This document shows, in pieces, positions 7,680-16,657 of a stretch of 35,624 nucleotides of DNA. The stretch's first letter is position 1, and the number at the start of each line of letters is the position of its first letter. The notes beneath the pieces are model-generated. The model made no database searches. It had not been told where the DNA came from and was given only the letters and a program-made list of their open reading frames with translations. A program made the translations under genes and the position numbers. Origin of the DNA: G026625185 sp035256645 (GTDB taxonomy: Bacteria > Desulfobacterota > WTBG01 > JAGOGO01); assembly GCA_035256645.1 (NCBI GenBank), contig DATEXU010000270.1:1-35624 (forward strand). Reading direction: 5' to 3'.

Positions 7680-8843
7680 TTAAGATTTTATTATCTTACT
7701 CATTGTAAGAAGAATTTGTTTTAACGGAATATTTTTTGCGCGCGCGATTTTTTTACAATCCTCAAATTCGGGGGAGGTTACAATCCTTCCATCGGGTTCC
7801 TCAATAATTTTAATCCGAACTTTCCCCCAGGGAGTCTCAACCACATTCGTTTTCCGCGACAGGGTATAACGGTCTACCATATTGACTCGCACCCCTAACG
7901 TAGTTGTCTCGTTGAATATGGTTTCTATCAATTCGATTTTATCATTTTCCCGGGCAATAACTTTAAGAAGTATTCCCGGTCTATTTTTCTTCATCTGCAC
8001 CGGAATCAAAGCAACATCTAAAGCGCCTTTTTTTAAAAGCACCTCCATGAGATACTCGTAAATCTCGGGGTTCATATTGTCTATGTTGGTCTCAATAACA
8101 ACTACCTGTTCCCAAGAAACTTTTTTTTCTTTTTGTCCTAATATTACCCGAAGCAAGTTTGGCACTTCATTGTCTTTTCGCTCCCCTACCCCATATCCAA
8201 CTTTTTCTATGGTAATGGGTGGTAAATGACCAAAGGATTGGGCGAGGGTTGCAATTATTGCGGCGCCAGTAGGAGTAACCGTCTCAACCGGTTTGCCGAT
8301 TCCATATACCGGGATAGTTTTTAATATCTCAAGGGTTGCCGGAGCGGGTAACGGGAGTGTACCATGTCCACACTGTATAAAACCATTTCCCAAGGGTAAA
8401 GGAGAAGATACAATTTCCCTAATATTGAAGTAGTGAATGCCAAGGACCGACCCAACAATATCAATTATGGAATCCGCAGCACCGATTTCATGAAAATGGA
8501 CTTGGTCGATCCTTTTTCGGTGAATAAAAGCCTCAGCTTTGGCTAGGCAGGAAAAAATATCGATGCTTTTTTCTTTTACGTCTTTGTTTATTTTGCTTCC
8601 CTCAATCATGATGCGAATTTCTTTAAAGGTTTTTCCACCTTTTCCCGGTTGCTTCACGTTTATTCGCAAACGGGTCCCTTTTAAATTCATTCGCTTTTCA
8701 GGTAAGGCCTCAAGGGTATATTTTGGGATTTTAAGGGAGGCTAAAGACGCGCTAAGCTCTGATAGGGGAAACCCAAGATCAAGGAAAGATCCTAAAATCA
8801 TGTCCCCACTTATCCCGGAAAAACAATCAAAATAAGCGATCAT
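7680..8843 (-). CDS. larC: Nickel-pincer cofactor biosynthesis protein LarC
   Basis: 387 residues from the ATG at 8843, normal length. The N-terminus (MIAYFDCFSGISGDMILG) is the family signature, followed by VHFHEIGAADSIIDIVG (about residues 115-131) and the late ETNIDNMNPEIY and TTTLGVR motifs. LarC (formerly DUF111) inserts nickel into the pyridinium-based pincer cofactor of lactate racemase-type enzymes in a CTP-dependent reaction. The partners LarA, LarB and LarE are not in this window, so the client enzyme is unknown. A TTG at 8855 would add four residues; the ATG places the start where relatives begin. The gene is divergent from the EIIA gene across a 155-bp gap. Confidence 0.93.
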   Translation of the reverse strand: MIAYFDCFSGISGDMILGSFLDLGFPLSELSASLASLKIPKYTLEALPEKRMNLKGTRLRINVKQPGKGGKTFKEIRIMIEGSKINKDVKEKSIDIFSCLAKAEAFIHRKRIDQVHFHEIGAADSIIDIVGSVLGIHYFNIREIVSSPLPLGNGFIQCGHGTLPLPAPATLEILKTIPVYGIGKPVETVTPTGAAIIATLAQSFGHLPPITIEKVGYGVGERKDNEVPNLLRVILGQKEKKVSWEQVVVIETNIDNMNPEIYEYLMEVLLKKGALDVALIPVQMKKNRPGILLKVIARENDKIELIETIFNETTTLGVRVNMVDRYTLSRKTNVVETPWGKVRIKIIEEPDGRIVTSPEFEDCKKIARAKNIPLKQILLTMSKIIKS

Positions 8844-8888
8844 TCTCTTTATCAACCTTAAGAAATTTACGGGTTAAAGAAAAAATAT

Positions 8889-8917
8889 TTGACAAATTTG
8901 CTTAGTGAAATTATAAT
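8889..8917 (+). promoter_or_regulatory. Perfect-consensus sigma-70 promoter for the EIIA gene
   Basis: TTGACA (8889-8894), a 17-bp spacer and TATAAT (8912-8917) match the housekeeping consensus at all twelve positions. The predicted start of transcription near 8924 leaves a leader of about 75 nt before the ATG at 8999. A second TTGACA at 8952-8957 has only a weak partner box. Confidence 0.8.
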
Positions 8918-8998
8918 TAATTTTAGTTAATATTAAAATAACAAACTCTGTTTGACAACTTTTTTACTGAACACAAATATTTTTGTAGGGATTTTTAG

Positions 8999-9466
8999 AT
9001 GCATCTTCAACAATTTTTAACTGTCTTTGATTCTGACCTTTTTATCGAGGATTTTACTTCTCATACCAAAAAAGATGTTTTTAAGGAAATAGCGAACCTC
9101 TTAGAAGCTACAAAAAAAATTTTTAAAGCCGAAATAATCATTGATCTTCTGGAAAAACGGGAGCAATTAGGCACCACGGCCATTGGCAAGGGCATTGCGA
9201 TTCCTCATTGCCGTTCTATGGCTGCTGAAAAGCTTACCGTGATCGTGGGATTAAAACAAGAAGGTGTTGATTTTGATGCTCCTGATCAGCTTCCCATTAA
9301 AATAGTCTTTGTGATCATTGCCCCCCCTCAAGATGTTAATTACCTCCCCTTTTTAGGAAAACTGGTTGAACTTTTAAGAGATGAATCGGCTAGAAAAAGG
9401 CTTCTTCGAGTAAAAAGCTTTAAAGGATTTAAAAAGGTAATCACGGAATTTTTAACCAATGAATGA
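8999..9466 (+). CDS. PTS EIIA domain protein, nitrogen-regulatory (PtsN-like) type
   Basis: 155 residues, the size of a single EIIA(Ntr)/fructose-type domain. The phosphorylation site lies in GTTAIGKGIAIPHCRS, with His70 as the expected phosphohistidine; a KIVFVIIAPPQ strand and the C-terminal helices complete the fold. Such proteins accept phosphate from HPr-type proteins and usually regulate other systems rather than transport sugar. No EIIB or EIIC gene is present, which supports a regulatory role. A large protein with a C-terminal HPr domain (26053-27381) is the only possible partner seen here; that pairing is inference. It is preceded by a perfect-consensus promoter and overlaps the next gene by 8 bp. 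Confidence 0.9.
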   Translation: MHLQQFLTVFDSDLFIEDFTSHTKKDVFKEIANLLEATKKIFKAEIIIDLLEKREQLGTTAIGKGIAIPHCRSMAAEKLTVIVGLKQEGVDFDAPDQLPIKIVFVIIAPPQDVNYLPFLGKLVELLRDESARKRLLRVKSFKGFKKVITEFLTNE

Positions 9467-9806
9467 TATTTTACAAAATTTAGTTATTGTACAGGATTTA
9501 GATGAAATGATCTCGGAATCAAACAATGCCGAGATCATTAACCAGCAAGAAGAAATGGGTTTTGCAATTAATGGATTAGAAAAATTAATCGAAGCGCGTG
9601 AAGAATTAATAAAAAAAATCCCTCCTGAAGTTTTTAATCACTATAATCGGGTGCGCGCACGTTATGGTAGAGCCATAGCTCCGGTACGAGAGAACATTTG
9701 CCTCGGCTGTTTTATAAAAATTCCTACCCAAATATCCAGTCGGGAGATGGGCAATCAGGTGTTGCGCAATTGTGAAAATTGCGGCAGATATCTTTACTGG
9801 GTTTAA
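9459..9806 (+). CDS. Short C4 zinc-ribbon protein (COG1579-like C-terminal part)
   Basis: 115 residues. A short alpha-helical stretch (residues 1-70, heptad-like, rich in Glu/Ile/Leu) leads into CLGC at about 87-90 and CENC at about 105-108, ending GRYLYWV. This matches the end of COG1579 zinc-ribbon proteins, which normally carry a long antiparallel coiled coil and run to about 240 residues. Here the coiled coil is strongly shortened. The start codon lies inside the end of the EIIA gene (8-bp overlap), so translation is coupled. The function of the family is poorly known. The stop is followed by a convergent gene 50 bp away. Confidence 0.85.
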   Translation: MNDILQNLVIVQDLDEMISESNNAEIINQQEEMGFAINGLEKLIEAREELIKKIPPEVFNHYNRVRARYGRAIAPVRENICLGCFIKIPTQISSREMGNQVLRNCENCGRYLYWV

Positions 9807-9856
9807 ATGCCTATTAGTGCTAACCCCCCACTTGCATATCTAAGCAGAGCCTATTA

Positions 9857-10036
9857 TCATTTTTTCTTCTTCTTTCCTTTGTCTTCGTTTAAGTCAGAAA
9901 GTTTTCTCCGGATAATTTTACCTTTGTGATTATTAAAATCAGTTAAAATATAGATGGTTTTAGAAAAAATTTTATAAACCACACCCTCTTTTTCTTTCCC
10001 TCCAAAGTAAAATTTTATTTTATCCCCGAGTTCCAT
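9857..10036 (-). CDS. Small basic protein, SH3-barrel-like, unknown function
   Basis: 59 residues. The ATG at 10036 follows a good AAAGGAGGAATT ribosome-binding site, so I prefer it to the upstream in-frame start at 10063. The body (MELGDKIKFYFGGKEKEG, then VYKIF and a KGKIIRRKL stretch) alternates short strands with Gly turns like a KOW or SH3-type barrel, and the tail is a run of lysines (GKKKKK). A nucleic-acid-binding role is possible but not shown. It is the last gene after mutS2 and the SPOR lipoprotein, 29 bp downstream of the latter. Confidence 0.7.
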   Translation of the reverse strand: MELGDKIKFYFGGKEKEGVVYKIFSKTIYILTDFNNHKGKIIRRKLSDLNEDKGKKKKK

Positions 10037-10065
10037 AATAATTCCTCCTTTTTTAACATTCATTC

Positions 10066-10971
10066 CTACGGTTGAACAAAAGCATCAATTTTTATGGGTA
10101 TCGCAGGAAAACCAAAATCCGTTGTAATTTTTTCCCTCCATCTATCCGTTTCTTGGCCACAATCGAAAGGGCCGATCAACACGCGATGCCAAACGACTCC
10201 ATGGTTTTCTATTGTTCTAATGAATGGTTGGTAATGTTTGTTTTTTAACTCTTCTTGCAGCTCCCGAGCACGTTCAAGGTCTTTAAACGCCCCAATTTGG
10301 ATCTCGCACAAAGAGGAGCGCGAACCTTTTTCATCTTCGGGAAATGAGACTTTTGGTATGCGGTCCACTAAGTTGCGGCAGAGATCGTCAATCGTACGAA
10401 GTTCCTGAGTTGATCGAATATTGGCATATGTTTTTACCAAGGAAAAAACAGCCAAAATTTGATTAAGGGGGATGTCACCCTCGTGAAAACGCGTGTCATA
10501 AGAATCTTCCCAAAGAGTCTTCCCGTTTTGAGAGTCCACAATTTTAATTTTCGCGCTCACTCCAATCTGGGAGTATACCCCGGCATAAACCTTGGTAAAT
10601 TTAGTTACCTCACCATAAACTAAAGCCTGAGCGCCTAAAAGAGCTCCTATATCCTTACTGGAAAGTTCGTGGAGAATTTTTTTTTGGTTTTTTTGCAAAA
10701 GCTCCAAGGTTCGGTCAATGTCACCTAATTCACGGTCATTGAAAGGCAAAGGGGAAAAATGACCGTAAAAACCAACTCTCACTAATTCCGGTAAATCAGG
10801 CTGATTGGTTTTGTTGGTGAAAGGAAGAATACCAACCACCGGAGAATAATGAGCCGTGGTCGCCCACGTGGTAAAAGCAGTAGGATCGTTTTGCCTTCGA
10901 TGAAACGAAGTACAGGCGATCACTCCGATCAACGTTACGAATAAAAGTGCTTTTAATGTAATGTGTTGCAA
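10066..10971 (-). CDS. Lipoprotein with DUF799/GNA1162-like domain and C-terminal SPOR domain
   Basis: 301 residues. A signal peptide ends in a lipobox (GVIAC, Cys20), so the protein should be lipidated. Residues 40-200 include VGILPFTNKTNQPDLPELVR and GALLGAQALVYGEVTKF, resembling the DUF799/GNA1162 family of outer-membrane lipoproteins related to CsgG/TolB-N folds. Residues 220-298 form a SPOR domain (EIQIGAFKDLERARELQEEL, later VLIGPFD), which binds denuded peptidoglycan, often at division sites. The start is a TTG six bases after the mutS2 stop; it gives a complete 20-residue lipoprotein signal, and no ATG fits. The combination suggests an envelope protein anchored in a membrane and touching septal glycan. 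Exact function unknown. Confidence 0.8.
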   Translation of the reverse strand: MQHITLKALLFVTLIGVIACTSFHRRQNDPTAFTTWATTAHYSPVVGILPFTNKTNQPDLPELVRVGFYGHFSPLPFNDRELGDIDRTLELLQKNQKKILHELSSKDIGALLGAQALVYGEVTKFTKVYAGVYSQIGVSAKIKIVDSQNGKTLWEDSYDTRFHEGDIPLNQILAVFSLVKTYANIRSTQELRTIDDLCRNLVDRIPKVSFPEDEKGSRSSLCEIQIGAFKDLERARELQEELKNKHYQPFIRTIENHGVVWHRVLIGPFDCGQETDRWREKITTDFGFPAIPIKIDAFVQP

Positions 10972-10977
10972 ATCAAA

Positions 10978-13383
10978 TCATGGTTCGAGTTCAACGAACG
11001 TTACTCCAGCGCCTCCGGCAAGCGGAGAACCCAAAAAAAATTTATTGATTCTGGAGTGATTTTGAAGGAACTGATGAATTGATAGTCTCAGTCTTCCGGT
11101 GCCCATTCCATGAATAATCCGTAGTTCCTTTATCCCATAAAGCAGAGCATTGTCAATAAATTTTTCCGCCAAAGGTATGGCTTCATCAACCCTTAACCCT
11201 ATCAGGTTGAGAGAAGATACCGGGACTAACGGTTCAGAAGTGGTTACGTCAATGTTTGAAGATGACCCCTTTGGTGCTTGAAAAGGAGGAATCGGGATAC
11301 ATTCAATTCGTGCCAATTCATCCAAGCCGGTTTTTAATCGAACTCCCCCGGTCTGAATTTCAACTTTTTTTGAAGAAAGATCAATGGCAACCACCTTTCC
11401 TTCTTTCCCACCCAGGGAAAGTTTATCTCCTTTTTTTAGCCCCTCATATAGTTGGGTAGAAAGTTCGATACGTTTCAGATCCTCCGAAGTTTTTGCTACT
11501 GTTGCGCTCACTTTGTTTTTTATTTCCATAAAACTTTTAAAAGAAAAATTTGACTTTCTAAGCTTCTTTACTTCTATTTCAATTTCACGAAATAGTCTTT
11601 GAGCTTTTTTTTCAACATGGTCAAAGAGAATTTTTTGTTTACCTTTAACGTTATCGACAAACTTAACCATTATTTCTTCGTAGCGGGCCGCTGAATCGAG
11701 TGTTTCGTCGCAGTTTATTTTAATTGCATTCAGTTTTTGAAGTATATTCTCTAAGTGCTCAGTAAGGGCTAAAATACGACGATCCTTCTCCTTGAGATAA
11801 GACTTTGCATGAGAAAGAATTTGGGGTGAAATCCCAAGGCGTGAAGCAGTTTCCAGTGCTTTACTCGTTCCCGGAATTCCAAAAACCAGTTTAAAAGTCG
11901 GTTTCAAGGTAATGGGGTTAAACCCAACCGAAACATTCAAAACATCAGGATGGGAGATTCCATAGGCCTTCAACAGGTTGAGATGACTGGTTATGATTAC
12001 CTTGGTTTTTCTGCTTCTTAGCTCATCCAAAATTGCCGACCCTAATGCTGCCCCTTCCTCAGGGTCAGTACCTGAACCGACTTCGTCCAAGAGGACTAAA
12101 GAATGTTCATCAGCGTGCAATAGAATTTCATTAAGGTGGACCACATGGGAAGAAAATGTACTAATACTTTCTTCTAAATTTTGTTCATCACCAATATCGG
12201 CAAATATTTTTTCCCAGATGGGCAGTGTACTGCCTTCTGCCACGGGAATATGCATACCTGCCTGAACCATAAGGGTCAAAAGACCAACAGTTTTTAATAC
12301 TGCCGTTTTTCCTCCCATATTTGCGCCGGTAATAACTATCCCTAAATAGGGAGCGGGAAAAAAAAGGTCAATCGGAGTAATGGTGCTATTATCAAACCTT
12401 GGATAGTGTTCCGGATCGTCGGGGAAGGATTGGTTTAAAAGAATGGGATGCCGAGCCTGCAAAAAATTAATTTCTTTTTCTTTAATCAATTTTGGCTCTC
12501 GCGCCTTCATTGCCTCACTCATCCGGGCGCGTGCCTGAATACCATCCAATATTCCTAAATATTTTTGGTTTTCCAAAAGAGTTTTTTTCTCTCCTCTCAC
12601 CACCATGGTGAGATTTTTTAATATTCGAACCTCTTCTCTCTTCATTTCTTCCTTGAGCAACGTTAGTTCATTATTGCGCTCCACCACATGAAACGGCTCG
12701 ATAAAATAGGTGGCTTGGTTATGAGATTGGTCATGGACTATCCCGGGGATGCGTTTTTTAAAATCAGCTTTCAGGGGAATGACATAACGATCATGTCGCA
12801 AGGTAATGATTTTTTGTTGAGCAAAAAGAGAAGTTTCCGGATGGTTTAAAACTTCTTCCAGAACTGCACGGATATGGATTTTAACATGGTTGATTTTTAG
12901 TCTGATCCGAGCAAGTTCTTTACTTGCGGAATCAAGAATCGCCCCCTCAGCATTTATCGCCTTGCCTATTTGGTCTTCAACCGGAGAAAGAGGTTTAATC
13001 TTATTGGCTATCGACCAGAGTGCCGGTGATTGTTCTTTACGTGGTTTAATTAAATCTTTGACTAAACGACTTGATTCTACGAGCGATAAAATTTCCCATA
13101 ATTCAAGGGGTAGCAAAACACCGCCCTCGGGTTCAGCTTTTTTTAAAAAAAAAGTAATGTCTCGTAAGGTATTAAAAGGAAGGGAGTCAGAAACACCAAG
13201 AAAAGCTTTCATCTCACTTGTTTCCTGAAGTCTCTCTTGCACTAACAAGGGATTTATCTGCGGAAGAATATTGTGGCAGTGTTGTTTACCTAATTCGGTG
13301 GAAACAAATCTACCCAAAAAATTGATTATTTTATCAAATTCAAGAACTTTAAGCGTGTGAGAATCTATTTTATTTTCATACAC
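10978..13383 (-). CDS. mutS2: MutS2 family endonuclease / ribosome-rescue ATPase
   Basis: 801 residues, normal length. The ATPase core carries Walker A GANMGGKT (353-360) and Walker B LVLLDEVGSGTDPEEGAAL; a long coiled coil follows, and the C-terminus (about 720-801) is an Smr domain with the LIGLRVDEA and IHGMGTGRLR motifs. MutS2 lacks the mismatch-recognition domain of MutS; known members act against recombination intermediates or split collided ribosomes, with Smr as nuclease. Which role applies here cannot be read from sequence. It lies 57 bp downstream of the chemoreceptor gene and 6 bp before the SPOR lipoprotein gene, so it probably heads a three-gene unit. Confidence 0.96.
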   Translation of the reverse strand: MYENKIDSHTLKVLEFDKIINFLGRFVSTELGKQHCHNILPQINPLLVQERLQETSEMKAFLGVSDSLPFNTLRDITFFLKKAEPEGGVLLPLELWEILSLVESSRLVKDLIKPRKEQSPALWSIANKIKPLSPVEDQIGKAINAEGAILDSASKELARIRLKINHVKIHIRAVLEEVLNHPETSLFAQQKIITLRHDRYVIPLKADFKKRIPGIVHDQSHNQATYFIEPFHVVERNNELTLLKEEMKREEVRILKNLTMVVRGEKKTLLENQKYLGILDGIQARARMSEAMKAREPKLIKEKEINFLQARHPILLNQSFPDDPEHYPRFDNSTITPIDLFFPAPYLGIVITGANMGGKTAVLKTVGLLTLMVQAGMHIPVAEGSTLPIWEKIFADIGDEQNLEESISTFSSHVVHLNEILLHADEHSLVLLDEVGSGTDPEEGAALGSAILDELRSRKTKVIITSHLNLLKAYGISHPDVLNVSVGFNPITLKPTFKLVFGIPGTSKALETASRLGISPQILSHAKSYLKEKDRRILALTEHLENILQKLNAIKINCDETLDSAARYEEIMVKFVDNVKGKQKILFDHVEKKAQRLFREIEIEVKKLRKSNFSFKSFMEIKNKVSATVAKTSEDLKRIELSTQLYEGLKKGDKLSLGGKEGKVVAIDLSSKKVEIQTGGVRLKTGLDELARIECIPIPPFQAPKGSSSNIDVTTSEPLVPVSSLNLIGLRVDEAIPLAEKFIDNALLYGIKELRIIHGMGTGRLRLSIHQFLQNHSRINKFFLGSPLAGGAGVTFVELEP

Positions 13384-13440
13384 GAAAATGCTGTCCCCTA
13401 CCCGTCTTTAATCCCGCTTTTGAAAGCAAAAACTATCTGA

Positions 13441-15417
13441 TTAAAAATCATTGGTTTCTTTCTCATCAAAAGGGATCACCGAATCAGTCGAGAATCCTTG
13501 AGGGGAAATAGCTTTCTTGTTATTTGCTAACTTATTTTGGGCCTTGGAAAAAATGAGCTGATGAATAGGTTTTTTCGACTCGTGTAAAGACGAAGCATCC
13601 TGCATCCTGAATCCGACCTTTACCTCCCCAACCATGCTATTCAATTCCTTGAGCATAGTCTTTAATTTCTCAGTCTGGGCGTTCATTTCTTCGGCGGCGC
13701 TCGCTGATTCCTCGGCATTAGCGGCATTTTGCTGGGCAACACTGTCCATGTCACCCACTGCTTTGTTGACTTGGTTTATCCCCTCAGACTGTTCTTTTAA
13801 AGCTGCAGAAATCTCGGCAACCACTTCAACTCCTTTAAGGATATTTTTATACATATCTTTAAAAAGTAAACTAGTTTTTCTGATAACATCTGAAAGTTCA
13901 TTGATCTCCTTTACAATGCCTTCTATTAAATCTGAAGTGCTTTTGGATGCAGAAGCTGCCCGGCCCGCAAGATTTCTCACTTCATTCGCTACGACCGCGA
14001 AACCTGCTCCAGCCTCACCTGCGCGAGCGGCTTCAACTGCGGCATTAAGTGCAAGGAGATTCGTTTGAAAAGCAATCTCATCAATGGTTTTCACAATTTT
14101 TGATGTATTTTGGCCCGTTTGGGAGATTTTAGCCAAAGAATGCATAACTACTTCACTGTTTTTTCCTAACTCATGTATATTTTGGGCAACACTTTTCATC
14201 ATGTTGTCTGCCTGGTTAGCATGGTCGGCATTCATTTTAGTCATGGAAGCCATCTCTTCCATGGAAGAAGATGTTTCTTCAATAGAAGCCGCTTGCTCTG
14301 ACGCACCTTGAGCAACTGACTGACTTGCATTTGCAACCTGGACACATGCGGTAGCCAAGTGCTCTTCACTTTCTGTCAATTTAAAAATAATTTTGCCAAG
14401 TTTTTTAGCAATATTGTCAGAGAAAAAATACACAAAGATACTGCTGATTCCAACCCCTGCAATACATATAATGATAGCAAACAATTTAACATTTTTTTCC
14501 ATAGCAGCGGCGTCAGAAGAATCCCGAATCATTTTTTCATGCGTTTTTGCTACTAAAGCGGCTAACCCTTGTTCTAAAAGCTTATGCTTGTCCTCCAGGT
14601 CATTCTTATTCAGCTGATCAATGGAATTTTTTAGGTCAACTACCCCCATTAACTTGCTATCAAAACTCTCATAAAGACCAAAATAATCGACGGCGACTTG
14701 CTTGCTTTTATCATTAGCGATCAAATTCAAGTCTTCAAAAATCATTTTTAATTCTTCCATATCACTTTTATTCGGATTTTGTATGATTTTATCTTGATAT
14801 CTTTTGATATCAAAAACCATCGATTGAAACCGAGCATCATCTTGAGTAGCTGATAGTTTACCTAGGCTATCATCCAATTCTTTTGCAACAGCGGCATAAA
14901 CACCTCCCTTGTTATCAGCACCTGCAATACTCCGGCTAAGCTCGACCTCCTTTCCTTTTTGCTCGATGATTTGATTGCAAATGTTTTCAAAATCTTCAAA
15001 TTGGGGAGAAGTCTTTTTTGTCAGGCTTTCTATTTCGCTACCTTTCTCGCAGGGCATCACCTGAAGTCCCTCTAAGCCCTTTATCTCTTTCCCCAGATCT
15101 TCATGACCATTTAAAAGAGCCCGTTCTAATATTTGATATTCATTAAGGTTGGCTTGAACTATGTTTTTGAGAGCCGTGAATTTTGCAATATCCCGATCCA
15201 CTTTGACCAAATTATAAAGATTTAGCTTAGCGTCAAGTAGAGCAACCGTCATGGCTGAGGTTACTTTTTGCAGAGGAACCGTAATGTCGGCAACTTTTTG
15301 GTGGATTTTGCTAATTGCCCCAAGACGAGATATAAAAAATATGGACAATAAGGCGATGAGAACGACTATTACCACGGTTAAAATTAAAAGTTTTTGTTTT
15401 ATGGTCATCGTTTTCAT
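13441..15417 (-). CDS. Methyl-accepting chemotaxis protein
   Basis: 658 residues. TM1 spans about 9-29 and TM2 about 310-332, enclosing a periplasmic, mostly helical sensor region of about 280 residues. The cytoplasmic part has the signalling tip IDEIAFQTNLLALNAAVEAA followed by RAGEAGAGFAVVANEVRNLA near residues 443-485, with Gln/Glu-rich methylation helices on both sides (SEQAASIEETSSSMEEMAS and NAEESASAAEEMNAQTEKL). A recognisable HAMP linker between TM2 and the methylation helix is short or missing. The receptor would sit in the inner membrane and control a CheA kinase, but no che gene is in the window. The ligand is unknown. The gene lies 145 bp after the cyclase gene. Confidence 0.95.
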   Translation of the reverse strand: MKTMTIKQKLLILTVVIVVLIALLSIFFISRLGAISKIHQKVADITVPLQKVTSAMTVALLDAKLNLYNLVKVDRDIAKFTALKNIVQANLNEYQILERALLNGHEDLGKEIKGLEGLQVMPCEKGSEIESLTKKTSPQFEDFENICNQIIEQKGKEVELSRSIAGADNKGGVYAAVAKELDDSLGKLSATQDDARFQSMVFDIKRYQDKIIQNPNKSDMEELKMIFEDLNLIANDKSKQVAVDYFGLYESFDSKLMGVVDLKNSIDQLNKNDLEDKHKLLEQGLAALVAKTHEKMIRDSSDAAAMEKNVKLFAIIICIAGVGISSIFVYFFSDNIAKKLGKIIFKLTESEEHLATACVQVANASQSVAQGASEQAASIEETSSSMEEMASMTKMNADHANQADNMMKSVAQNIHELGKNSEVVMHSLAKISQTGQNTSKIVKTIDEIAFQTNLLALNAAVEAARAGEAGAGFAVVANEVRNLAGRAASASKSTSDLIEGIVKEINELSDVIRKTSLLFKDMYKNILKGVEVVAEISAALKEQSEGINQVNKAVGDMDSVAQQNAANAEESASAAEEMNAQTEKLKTMLKELNSMVGEVKVGFRMQDASSLHESKKPIHQLIFSKAQNKLANNKKAISPQGFSTDSVIPFDEKETNDF

Positions 15418-15562
15418 AGATAATCTCCCAAAATTATTATCTCAAAGTCCTATTGATATTATTTCTTAGAAAAATCTTATTATTATTTTCGGCCTTTTCT
15501 GTTTAGGATTAGTGTGTTTCCCTATTATCCCCTATTTAAAATTATTTTTTTGTTTTAATACG

Positions 15563-16516
15563 TTAGGTTATCACTTCCAATAATTCTGGGAATTTCAACA
15601 TACAGACTCTGACTGGTTCATCCTTTCCCTTAACGAAAATAGAGCTTAAATGGTTGTCCCGAAAATGTCGGGGGAGATAGCTGAAAGAATTCGAACTGAT
15701 CACAAGGTCAGTTTTTAACTCTTTGGAAGCCTTCTCTAAACGGAAGGCAAGATTTACTGAATCACCTAAGACAGTATAATCTTGCAGACGGCCGGAACCC
15801 ATGTCTCCCACCACTGCTTCTCCCGTATTAATCCCTACTCCTATTTGCAATGGTTTTTGCAGTTGAGGGTAAGATTGATTTATTAACTCGGTTGCAACAT
15901 GAAGTTCATACGCTGCCTTTAAAGGATTTCTCACATCTTTTTCCGGATTTTTTTCATTAATTAACCAACATGCCATAACCGCATCGCCAATAAACTTATC
16001 AACTCCGCCTCCATTCCTTTCAATAACATCGTTAACCGATCGAAACCATTCGCCTAATAATTTAGCCAAAAGATCTATGGGTAATTGCTCGGACATTGAG
16101 GTGTAATCACGAATATCCGCTACCAGTACCGTTACTTCCTGGATTAACGGGACATCATAGGTAATCGTAGTTTCTGAGTCAGCGGCTTCATTACCAATAA
16201 AATCTGACGGGATTTCTTGATCAGCGTTTTCGATCTGGAAAATTAAAAAATTTGAACCGATTTGAATAACATCACCGGATTTAAGGAGGATCGGTACAAT
16301 TACTCTCTTACCATTAAGGTAGGTTCCATTGGCGCTTCCCATGTCAACAAGATAGTATTTATCTTCACCAAGGCAACGCAGTAAGGAATGATTTCTGGAA
16401 ACTTTGGGGTCAGGAAGAACCAAATCATTTGTTTTGCTCCTTCCAATGGTGGTTAGAGACCCTAAGGATAGTTTCTGTTTTTCGTATGGAAACTCAAAAT
16501 TCAAAAATGCTTGCAT
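15563..16516 (-). CDS. FHA domain-class III adenylate/guanylate cyclase
   Basis: 317 residues from the ATG at 16516. Residues 1-100 are an FHA domain (TIGRSKTNDLVLPDPKVSRN, then GSANGTYLNG), which binds phosphothreonine. Residues about 125-300 are a class III cyclase domain with the two metal aspartates in VADIRDYT and IGDAVMA, the purine-specifying Lys in VDKFIGD and the Asp in YTVLGDSVN, and the transition-state Asn in SVNLAFRLE. The Lys/Asp pair favours ATP, so cAMP is the likely product. No membrane segment is seen, so it should be cytosolic and controlled by a phosphorylated partner. The frame is open upstream to 16669, but that extension is a MITE-like element plus promoter (see those entries), not protein. 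Confidence 0.9.
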   Translation of the reverse strand: MQAFLNFEFPYEKQKLSLGSLTTIGRSKTNDLVLPDPKVSRNHSLLRCLGEDKYYLVDMGSANGTYLNGKRVIVPILLKSGDVIQIGSNFLIFQIENADQEIPSDFIGNEAADSETTITYDVPLIQEVTVLVADIRDYTSMSEQLPIDLLAKLLGEWFRSVNDVIERNGGGVDKFIGDAVMACWLINEKNPEKDVRNPLKAAYELHVATELINQSYPQLQKPLQIGVGINTGEAVVGDMGSGRLQDYTVLGDSVNLAFRLEKASKELKTDLVISSNSFSYLPRHFRDNHLSSIFVKGKDEPVRVCMLKFPELLEVIT

Positions 16517-16537
16517 AGAAAAATATGCTAAAATTTT

Positions 16538-16642
16538 ATACCAAGTTGCATTCAAAAGTAGATCGAGGCGGCGACGAGGAATCGACGTCGAGGAGTGTGA
16601 CGAGGAGCCAACAAAGATATACAAATGAAGGCGACTTGGTAT
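16538..16642. mobile_element. MITE-like element in the leader of the cyclase gene
   Basis: 105 bp with terminal inverted repeats ATACCAAGTTGCATTC (16538-16553) and GAAGGCGACTTGGTAT (16627-16642), 14 of 16 pairs matching. The interior is GC-rich (GAGGCGGCGACGAGG, TCGACGTCGA) in contrast to the AT-rich surroundings. It lies between the putative promoter (16658-16686) and the cyclase start codon. It is free of stop codons in the cyclase frame, which makes the gene look 51 codons longer than it is. A clean target duplication is not seen. Confidence 0.65.
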
Positions 16643-16657
16643 TAGATATTCATAAGG

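Noticed and set aside
10037..10063. Nine extra N-terminal codons on the small basic protein
   Set aside because: They would cover the strong AAAGGAGG ribosome-binding site that serves the ATG at 10036.
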